Part shown: piece by piece, positions 58,244-64,000 of the stretch
Position numbering within the stretch: the first letter of the stretch is position 1
Layout: each line of letters starts with the position of its first letter
From: JAIBJN01 sp963784175
GTDB lineage: Bacteria; Actinomycetota; Thermoleophilia; Gaiellales; Gaiellaceae
Direction of reading: 5' to 3'
Assembly (NCBI GenBank): GCA_963784175.1
Contig: CAWAQJ010000001.1
Span: 3,269 to 67,268, forward strand
Length of the DNA: 64,000 nt
Translations under genes and position numbers: made by a program
Notes under the pieces: generated by a model
Databases searched by the model: none
What the model was told of the DNA's origin: nothing
What the model saw: only the letters and a program-made list of their open reading frames with translations

Positions 58244-59035
58244 CTAGTCGTGGGTCGCGTGCGAGCGCGAGGCGGAGAGCCTGGCCTTGAGGCGGAGGAT
58301 CGCCTTTGTGTGGAGCTGGGAGACCCGCGATTCGGTCACGCTCAGCACCTCGCCGATCTCACGCAGGGTCAGCTCTTCGTAGTAGTAGAGCGTGACCACG
58401 AGCTTCTCGCGCTCGGGCAGGCGCGAAATCGCCTCACCCAGGGCCTCGCGCAACTCGGTCTGGGCCATGGCGCTCTGAGGCTCGGCCGCGTCCGGGTCGG
58501 CGATCGTGTCGATCACAGCAACGGGGTCGCCGCCGGTGGACGAGCTTGTCCAGAGCTCGTCCAGTGCCGCGATGGACGTCCGCGAGATCTCCAGCAGCGA
58601 ATCCTGGAACTCGTCCTCGGTGACGCCGAGGTGGGCGGCGATCTCTTCGTCGGTCGGCGCCCGCGCCAGCTTCGCCTCGAGCTGCGCGATCGTGCGCTCG
58701 ATCTCGCGCGCCCGTGCGCGCACCGAACGGGGCACCCAGTCCATCGAGCGCAGCTCGTCGATGATGGAGCCCTTGATCCGCGCGATCGCGTACGTCTCGA
58801 ACTTGATGTCGCGGTTGATGTCGAAGCGCTCGATGGCGCCGATCAGCCCGAGCAGGCCGTAGGACACGAGGTCGCCCTCTTCCACGTGCGCCGGCAGGCC
58901 ACTCCCCAGACGCCCTGCGACGTACTTCACGAGGGGCGCGTACGTGAGGATGAGGCGGTCCCGCAGGGCCTTGTCGCCGGTGCGCTTGAACTCCCGCCAG
59001 AGGGCTTGCGTGTCCATGGAGCTTTCGACCATCAC
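58244..59035 (-). CDS. Sigma factor of the WhiG/FliA group
   Basis: Group 3 sigma factor of 263 residues. Region 2 is VKYVAGRLGSGLPAHVEEGD, with LVSYGLLGLIGAIERFDINR and KFETYAIARIKGSIIDELRS. Region 3 is RARAREIERTIAQLEAKLAR, and region 4 is RLPEREKLVVTLYYYEELTL with EIGEVLSVTESRVSQLHTKA. This type governs motility in many bacteria and sporulation in Streptomyces. No flagellar genes are seen here. The start is ATG 59035, with ATG 59017 possible. Confidence 0.92.
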   Translation of the reverse strand: MMVESSMDTQALWREFKRTGDKALRDRLILTYAPLVKYVAGRLGSGLPAHVEEGDLVSYGLLGLIGAIERFDINRDIKFETYAIARIKGSIIDELRSMDWVPRSVRARAREIERTIAQLEAKLARAPTDEEIAAHLGVTEDEFQDSLLEISRTSIAALDELWTSSSTGGDPVAVIDTIADPDAAEPQSAMAQTELREALGEAISRLPEREKLVVTLYYYEELTLREIGEVLSVTESRVSQLHTKAILRLKARLSASRSHATHD

Positions 59036-59083
59036 GCAGAGGATAAAAGGAAGATCGGCCCTTGGGAGCTTTCGGCAGCTTCC

Positions 59084-59248
59084 CTAGCGCAACATCTTGT
59101 AGGCGAGCTCGCCCATCCAGACCGCCAGGAGGATGGCCGCGAAGGCGATCACCCAGGCCGCGCCGCCCGCCTCGGCGGCGAAGTAGCCGATGACACCGAA
59201 ACCGGTCGCCAGGACGGCAAAAAGGGCTCCAAGGGGCCTCCGGCGCAC
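59084..59248 (-). CDS. Small two-helix membrane protein (54 residues)
   Basis: A short frame from GTG 59248 to TAG 59084. Two hydrophobic helices (LGALFAVLATGFGVIGYFAA and WVIAFAAILLAVWMGELAYK) are joined by EAGGAA, with a basic N-terminus MRRRP. It lies just upstream of the WhiG/FliA-type sigma gene on the same strand, 48 bases away. Clean helices and codon use support a real gene, but no function is known. Confidence 0.6.
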   Translation of the reverse strand: MRRRPLGALFAVLATGFGVIGYFAAEAGGAAWVIAFAAILLAVWMGELAYKMLR

Positions 59249-59253
59249 CCCGG

Positions 59254-59259
59254 TACAAT
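59254..59259 (+). promoter_or_regulatory. -10 element of tRNA-Trp
   Basis: TACAAT lies 17 bases before the first base of tRNA-Trp. A clear -35 is not visible (the region about 17 bases upstream reads CTCCAA-like). Confidence 0.45.
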
Positions 59260-59276
59260 GCCTTTTCGCCAGCCGA

Positions 59277-59349
59277 AGGGCCGTAGCTCAACTGGCAGAG
59301 CACCGGTCTCCAAAACCGGGGGTTGCAGGTTCGAGTCCTGCCGGCCCTG
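59277..59349 (+). tRNA. tRNA-Trp (CCA)
   Basis: A 73-base cloverleaf. The acceptor is AGGGCCG with CGGCCCT, the anticodon loop is CTCCAAA with anticodon CCA, the T arm has AGGTTCGAGTCCT and the discriminator is G. No CCA end is encoded. The secE-nusG pair that often follows tRNA-Trp is absent here. Confidence 0.95.
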
Positions 59350-59557
59350 TCCCTTCGGGGAGCCAAAACCCTGTAGAGCCACGTCTACCCTTTCTGCGGG
59401 CAGGCTGGCTATTCCGCTCAAGACCGTCTGACAATGCTGGATTCTGGCGCCGACTGGCGCGCACCTGGCGCGCAGTCCTACTCGTGGCGCTCGTGCTTGC
59501 GGCACCCGCGAATCGGGGCCGCCGCGACCAAGGCGGCCGCGGCGGCCCATCGGGCGT

Positions 59558-61075
59558 TTACTGCGCCGCGCGGTGCAGCACGTCGGTGCGGTTGGCGAGG
59601 TTGCCGTCGTTTGCCCCGACCCACGTCGGGTGGAACACGGCGCCGGCGTGGTCGAGGCCGGCATAGTCGCCCACGAAGTAGCCGAGGGCGTCAGGGGCGG
59701 TGCGCATGTCGAACGACGTCGCCGTCAAGCGGCTTTCGTCCGAGAACGTCCGCCCGCCGTCGTGCGAGTGCGTGATCCAGACATCCGTCGACAGCGAAGT
59801 GTCGCCCCGCTGGTCGTTGCGGAAGTCGTAGTAACTGACGCTCACGCGGCCTGTCGAGTCGACGTCGACCATCGCCGTGAACGCGTCGACGCCGCGCGGC
59901 GCGCGGTCGACGACGACCGGAGCGCTCCAGCTCAGCCCGCCGTCCTCGGAGCGCGCGAGCAGGATGTCGTCGTGGTCAGCGTCGTTGAAGCGCGTATCCA
60001 TCCACACGACGTAGACGTTGCCGCGGGTGGCGGGATTCGGACTTCGGTCGACGGCCCAGTCCGGCAGGATGTCGCCCGTCCGGACGTCATGGCCCGTCTC
60101 AGGATCCTGGACTTCGTCCACCAGCAGGCGGTCGACGATGGTCTCTCGCGTCCAGGTGTCGCCCTTGTCCGGCGAGCGGATCAGCGCGACGTTGTAGCCG
60201 CGCGTCCCGTGGCGATTGCTCACGGCGCGAATGAGGTTGAAACCGTTGATTAGCGTGCCGTCGGGGAGCACCTCGACCTGGTTCCCGATCGTCTGCGTGA
60301 ACACGCCCCGGTCGCGGAAGATCGGATGCGCGGGCTGCCACGACTGGCCGCCGTCGGTCGAGCGCGCGAACCACGCCTCGGAATAGAAGCTCACGGTGTT
60401 CTCGTAGCCACGCGCGGAAACCTGCTCGCTCGGCGAGATGATCCGCTGCCAGGTCGCGTACACGAGATTCGCGTCGAACGGGTCGGCGGTAAGCGTCTCC
60501 TTGTCGTTGAAGGCGTTGCCGAGCGCCCGCGGGTTGTCGAAGCGGACGATTCGCGGCGTGCTCCAGGTCGCGCCGCCGTTGTCAGAGAATGCGGCCAAGA
60601 CCGCGTTGCGCGGCGTCGAGTTGTCGAATACGAGCGCGATCGCGTGCAGCCGCCCGTTCGGACTGAACGAGAGCCACGGATCCGTGGCGCGCTCGTAGTC
60701 GCCAGCGTTGCCGAGACCCGCTCCACCTGCGCAGCGCGAGAAGCGCGGCGCGCTGTGAGCCCACGTCAACCCGCCGTCGAACGAGTAGCCGGCGAGGTTG
60801 CCGTGCGCCCCACCGTCGTTCCAGCGATCCTGCTGCCAGTACGCGACCACGTTGTTCGGGTTGGTCGGGTTCACCGCGACGTGCGTCTCGACCTCCGAGT
60901 TCTGATAGACGACGCTGCTTGCGACCGCCTCCCCCGGCCCGCCACAGCCGGGCGCGAACGGGCTCACACCCGACGCGACGGTCGTTGGCCCGAGAGTGAA
61001 CGGTGCCGCCTGCGCCAGCAGCGCGCTTACGCCGAGCGTCGCGGCGGCGACCGCAAGAATGAGGAGTCTCCTCAT
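59558..61075 (-). CDS. Secreted sialidase-like protein with Asp-box repeats
   Basis: An exported protein of 505 residues with signal peptide RRLLILAVAAATLGVSALLA. Six Asp-box motifs (SxDxGxxW) occur: SFDGGLTW, SDNGGATW, STDGGQSW, SPDKGDTW, SEDGGLSW and SHDGGRTF. This indicates a six-bladed propeller of the exo-alpha-sialidase fold. The full set of sialidase catalytic residues cannot be confirmed by eye, so it may instead be a non-catalytic BNR protein. The gene is intact. Confidence 0.88.
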   Translation of the reverse strand: MRRLLILAVAAATLGVSALLAQAAPFTLGPTTVASGVSPFAPGCGGPGEAVASSVVYQNSEVETHVAVNPTNPNNVVAYWQQDRWNDGGAHGNLAGYSFDGGLTWAHSAPRFSRCAGGAGLGNAGDYERATDPWLSFSPNGRLHAIALVFDNSTPRNAVLAAFSDNGGATWSTPRIVRFDNPRALGNAFNDKETLTADPFDANLVYATWQRIISPSEQVSARGYENTVSFYSEAWFARSTDGGQSWQPAHPIFRDRGVFTQTIGNQVEVLPDGTLINGFNLIRAVSNRHGTRGYNVALIRSPDKGDTWTRETIVDRLLVDEVQDPETGHDVRTGDILPDWAVDRSPNPATRGNVYVVWMDTRFNDADHDDILLARSEDGGLSWSAPVVVDRAPRGVDAFTAMVDVDSTGRVSVSYYDFRNDQRGDTSLSTDVWITHSHDGGRTFSDESRLTATSFDMRTAPDALGYFVGDYAGLDHAGAVFHPTWVGANDGNLANRTDVLHRAAQ

Positions 61076-61396
61076 CGGTAGACCTCCCTACTCGGCCGAG
61101 ATTTTCATATGCCCCACGCCGAGCGGCGCCGCTCCAGCCCGCCGCTCGAGGGCGACGCTAGCACCGAAGCCGCGGAGGCACAACCACGGTTTGCGCTCGC
61201 CTCGACCTCTCCCGCTTTCGCCGCGCAATCGATGGCGCAGTCGAGGAAGGCGGGCGTGTTGCCCTCGAGGAGGGAGGCGAGGGATTCGGGCGTGGCGCTC
61301 GCGACGGTCGAGCTCGCCTGGCCGTCGTGGCTCTCGCCCTCAGTGTCGTGACGCCGCGAGCCATGAGCTGTTCACGCCGCACGTCCGGCGCCGTTT
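61076..61396. other. Intergenic region with no gene seen
   Basis: 321 bases between the sialidase-like gene and the sensor kinase. No frame shows coding character, and no tRNA, terminator with T run or repeat is visible. It marks the change from native high-GC sequence to the lower-GC Van-like block. Confidence 0.6.
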
Positions 61397-62557
61397 CTAC
61401 CCTTCGTGCTCCCTGCCAGTGTGCGGTGGCGCGGCGGGTAGTTGCACCGTGACGCGGAGCCCGCCAGCGGCCCGGGGCGTGAGGGTGAGAGTTCCGTCGT
61501 GTGCCTGGGTGATGCTCCTGACGATTGCCAGGCCGAGGCCGACACCTGCATGCTCGGTGCGTATGCGTCCGGGGCCGCGAAGAAACGGCTCGCCAAGCGT
61601 GTCAGCCAACTGTGGGCTGATCATGTCGCCGGTGTTCTCGACGGTGAGCACGACACTCTCGGATTGAACGCTGGTCGTGACCCACACAGAGCCCTGTTCA
61701 GGCAGGTTGTGGACGATCGCGTTGTGCACGAGGTTCGTAGTCATCTGCAGCAGGAGCGCGTGTGAGCCGATGGTGGGGGTCACGTCGCCGGATGTCTCTA
61801 TGGTGAGGCCGCGTTTTTCTGCGAGGGGAAGGAGCGTTTCAGTGGCTTCTTCCGCTGCCAGAGACAGGTCGACGTGTTCTCGGGTGAAGGACCGCTGGTC
61901 GGCGCGGCTGAGCAGGAGCAATGCTTCAGTGAGGTCGATCGCTCGGGTGTTGACGGCATGGAGGCGGTCGACAAGTTCGCCGTTGTCGCGGTGCAGATCG
62001 TTGCGGGCCACGTCGAGAAGTGTCTGAGTGACCGCCAGCGGGGTGCGCAGTTCGTGGGAGGCATTGGCTGCGAATCTCTGCTGTTCGGCGATATGAGCTT
62101 CGAGCCGCGCGAGCATCGTGTCGAAGGCGTCGGCGAGTTCGCGGAACTCATCTCTGCGGCCCGGTAGGCGGATTCGGTGAGAGAGCGATCCGTCCGCGGC
62201 CATGCGTGTGGCGTACGTGATGCGAATGAGCGGGGCGAGCATGCGGCCAGAAAGAAGCCATCCCCCTAAGAGACCGAACACCAGGAGGAACGCCAGAACG
62301 ATGGCCGCGGCCGGAGCGAAAGCGCGCAGGAGGAACGAGTCGTTCCCGGGCACCAGGCCACCGAGCGTGCTGATCACATCGTCGGGTACGAATCGCAGCA
62401 GGAAGTCGGACGATTGCCCTGGCTGGCCCGCGAGCCACGCGGCCGCCAGCATCAAGAAACCTGCCAGCATGAGGAACCCGGCGTAGCTGAGGGTGAGCTT
62501 GAGACGCACGCTCAAGCCAGGCTGTCTATCCACGCTTCGATCCCTCACGTCCGGCAT
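61397..62557 (-). CDS. VanS-like sensor histidine kinase
   Basis: A membrane kinase of about 386 residues. Two membrane helices (LTLSYAGFLMLAGFLMLAAA and AAAIVLAFLLVFGLLGGWLL) enclose a sensor loop of about 45 residues. HAMP is next, then HisKA with FAANASHELRTPLAVTQTLL (His phosphate acceptor) and an ATPase with NLVHNAIVHNLP and GVGLGLAIVRSI. The start ATG 62557 overlaps the response-regulator end by 32 bases. The short sensor loop and the neighbouring VanY-like gene support a role in glycopeptide or envelope sensing, but that is inference. Confidence 0.88.
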   Translation of the reverse strand: MPDVRDRSVDRQPGLSVRLKLTLSYAGFLMLAGFLMLAAAWLAGQPGQSSDFLLRFVPDDVISTLGGLVPGNDSFLLRAFAPAAAIVLAFLLVFGLLGGWLLSGRMLAPLIRITYATRMAADGSLSHRIRLPGRRDEFRELADAFDTMLARLEAHIAEQQRFAANASHELRTPLAVTQTLLDVARNDLHRDNGELVDRLHAVNTRAIDLTEALLLLSRADQRSFTREHVDLSLAAEEATETLLPLAEKRGLTIETSGDVTPTIGSHALLLQMTTNLVHNAIVHNLPEQGSVWVTTSVQSESVVLTVENTGDMISPQLADTLGEPFLRGPGRIRTEHAGVGLGLAIVRSITQAHDGTLTLTPRAAGGLRVTVQLPAAPPHTGREHEG

Positions 62558-63221
62558 CTGGTTGAGCGTCGATGCGATAGCCGACGCCGGCCACGGTGGC
62601 GATGATCCAGGGTTCGCCGAGCCGTTTGCGCAGTCCTGAGACCGTGATGCGCACGGCGTTGGTGAACGGGTCTGCGTTCGCATCCCACGCCCGTTCCAGC
62701 AGCTCTTCGGCGCTGACGACACCGCCTTCGGCAGCGACGAGGACTTCGAGCACTGCGAACTGCTTCCTGGTCAACGCGACGTAGCGTCCGTCGCGATAGA
62801 CCTCTCGGCGGAACGGATCCAGCCGCACACCCGCGATCTCTCGCACGGGTGGCCTGTTGTGGGCGCGCCTGCGGTCGAGCGCTCTGAGACGGAGCACGAG
62901 CTCTCGGAGTTCGAACGGCTTCGTGAGGTAGTCGTCGGCGCCGAGCTCGAACCCGGTGGCCTTATCGTCGAGACGGTCTGCAGCGGTGAGCATGAGGATC
63001 GGCATGCCGCTGCCGGAGGCGACGATGCGGTTGGCGATCTCGTCACCGGAAGGTCCGGGAATGTCTCGGTCGAGGACGGCGATGTCGTAGGCGTTGGCGC
63101 TCAGCAACTCCAGGGCGGTGTCTCCGTCACCGGCGATGTCGGCCGCGATCGCTTCCAGGCGTAGGCCATCGCGGATCGCTTCCGCCATGTAGGGCTCGTC
63201 CTCAACGAGCAACACACGCAT
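62526..63221 (-). CDS. OmpR-family response regulator (VanR-like)
   Basis: A protein of 231 residues. The receiver has the acidic pair EDE (8-10), phosphorylated Asp in IAVLDRDIPGPSGDEIANRI, and the Lys in LTKPFELRELVLRLRA. The C-terminal winged helix (YVALTRKQFAVLEVLVAAEG, RAWDANADPFTNAVRITVSG) binds DNA. It is co-transcribed with the sensor kinase by overlap. It is divergent from the VanY-type gene with an 86-base gap that probably holds its binding sites. Confidence 0.92.
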   Translation of the reverse strand: MRVLLVEDEPYMAEAIRDGLRLEAIAADIAGDGDTALELLSANAYDIAVLDRDIPGPSGDEIANRIVASGSGMPILMLTAADRLDDKATGFELGADDYLTKPFELRELVLRLRALDRRRAHNRPPVREIAGVRLDPFRREVYRDGRYVALTRKQFAVLEVLVAAEGGVVSAEELLERAWDANADPFTNAVRITVSGLRKRLGEPWIIATVAGVGYRIDAQPDAGREGSKRG

Positions 63222-63307
63222 GCCCCGATGCTACGAGCTGGCGCATGTCGTCGGCATATCGAAAACCAGATACGTGCCGGCAACACCACGCTGCGTTGAA
63301 TGGAGGC

Positions 63308-63961
63308 ATGACCTACAGCAGACGAGCACGAACAACGCCCCGTCGGATTCGCAAGTTCCGTGTCGCCGGCCTGCTAGTCGTCATCGCGGCGATCACCGCA
63401 GCTCTCGGCTCCCAGTTGCTGGCCTCCTCGTCCTCGACGGCCGCATCACCCATCGACGTCCTTCGCGGTGAGCTCCGTGATCTTCGCGGTGAGCACCGTG
63501 GTGCGCTTGGCGACGCCGACGGTGCCGTCCCCGACGGCACGACGGTCTTCGATGACGAGATTCCCGGTGTAGCCAACCTTGACCCCGATCTGCTCGGTGC
63601 CTTGCGCCAAGCTGCAACTGATGCCGCGGGCCACGGGGTCGTGTTCCTCGTCGATAGTGGCTGGCGTTCCCCGGAATACCAGAATCAGCTTCTTCGTGAG
63701 GCGGTTTCCGAGTACGGATCCGAAGAGGAGGCCGCCCGGTGGGTGGCCACCCCCCACACGTCTCCTCACGTGTCGGGGGACGCGGTCGACATCGGCCCTT
63801 TCGAGGCCACGGCCTGGCTGTCCGAGCACGGCGCCGAGTACGGGCTGTGCCAGATCTACAGCAACGAACCCTGGCACTACGAACTGCGCCCCGAAGCCAT
63901 CGATCACGGCTGCCCGCCCATGTACGCCGACCCTACGCACGATCCAAGGATGCAGCAGTGA
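63308..63961 (+). CDS. VanY-type D-alanyl-D-alanine carboxypeptidase
   Basis: A secreted or anchored zinc D,D-peptidase of 217 residues starting at ATG 63308. The membrane segment is VAGLLVVIAAITAALGSQLL. Motif SxHxxGxAxD is SPHVSGDAVDIG, and the second His is in NEPWHYELRP. SGWRSPEYQNQLL is the family substrate loop. Such enzymes remove the terminal D-Ala from peptidoglycan precursors and in van clusters lower glycopeptide binding. Its stop overlaps a further gene by GTGA. The VanRS-like genes lie divergent to it. Confidence 0.9.
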   Translation: MTYSRRARTTPRRIRKFRVAGLLVVIAAITAALGSQLLASSSSTAASPIDVLRGELRDLRGEHRGALGDADGAVPDGTTVFDDEIPGVANLDPDLLGALRQAATDAAGHGVVFLVDSGWRSPEYQNQLLREAVSEYGSEEEAARWVATPHTSPHVSGDAVDIGPFEATAWLSEHGAEYGLCQIYSNEPWHYELRPEAIDHGCPPMYADPTHDPRMQQ

Positions 63962-64000
63962 CCAGCACGCTGCCGGCCCTGTCGGAGAGAAGCCCGCCAC
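63958..64000 (+). CDS. Start of a gene running off the window
   Basis: GTG 63958 overlaps the VanY-type stop as GTGA and opens a frame (VTSTLPALSERSPP) to the window edge. Overlap with the carboxypeptidase gene suggests a common operon. In similar actinobacterial clusters the next gene is a cell-wall or racemase/ligase gene, but the 14 residues seen cannot show which. Confidence 0.45.
   Translation, partial: MTSTLPALSERSPP

Noticed and set aside
59350..59557. Possible gene or attachment site behind tRNA-Trp
   Set aside because: There is no integrase, no repeat of the tRNA end and no coding character in the window.

Overview
The window is high-GC actinobacterial chromosome, most likely from the deep-branching class Thermoleophilia (Gaiellales-like). 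That placement is inferred from the very high GC, the protein flavour and the actinobacterial boxA-type elements in the rRNA operon, and it is not proven here. There is no prophage, insertion sequence or CRISPR array. Several genes between about 0.7 and 12.5 kb, and around 27.5 and 37.2 kb, are split by one-base frame breaks. Many are repaired by deleting a single extra A on the + strand, so they look more like consensus errors than real pseudogenes.

Layout: (1) 1-1200, end of an M48 metalloprotease and a broken secreted protein. (2) 1249-6190, a complete rRNA operon on the minus strand (16S-23S-5S, no tRNA in the spacer) preceded by tyrS. A promoter and a terminator hairpin lie about 120 bases apart between tyrS and 16S. 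(3) 7.7-14.1 kb, a divergent module: an ECF sigma factor and RskA-like anti-sigma on the plus strand, and a DUF4331 protein, a TPR protein and two nickel/cobalt transporters on the minus strand. The shared intergenic region holds a mirror-image pair of ECF-type promoters. (4) 14.1-18 kb, a PASTA-domain class A penicillin-binding protein, a small membrane protein, 3-methyladenine glycosylase and a RemA-like protein. (5) 18.1-23.4 kb, a tightly overlapped amino-acid operon (class V aminotransferase, serA, YbaK, ilvE, DegT aminotransferase). (6) 23.6-34.4 kb, the first of three LVIVD-type secreted paralogues, a stand-alone LigD polymerase, gatCAB with SnoaL-like and GNAT genes, a cold-shock gene, folD, a methyltransferase, HMG-CoA reductase and a thioesterase. 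(7) 34.4-39.6 kb, small genes, a candidate structured RNA, tRNA-Cys, a second ECF sigma factor with a small partner, and a phospholipase C-type phosphoesterase. (8) 39.7-43.1 kb, two more LVIVD paralogues in tandem. (9) 43.4-53.2 kb, an ABC exporter, Tat-exported amidohydrolase, tRNA-Gly, XRE-cupin regulator, RNase H, NIF3-like and cupin proteins, aldehyde dehydrogenase, MaoC hydratase, MFS transporter and a HEAT-repeat protein. (10) 53.2-61.1 kb, a seven-repeat propeller-metzincin fusion, zinc-ribbon protein, EF-G paralogue, WhiG/FliA-type sigma factor, tRNA-Trp and an Asp-box sialidase-like secreted protein. (11) 61.4-64 kb, a VanRS-like two-component system divergent from a VanY-type D,D-carboxypeptidase. 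This stretch has lower GC than its surroundings and was probably acquired.

The strongest leads are the divergent ECF promoter pair at 12694-12757, the structured-RNA candidate at 34703-34912, the promoter/terminator unit in front of 16S, the co-duplicated LVIVD genes, and the propeller-metzincin fusion.
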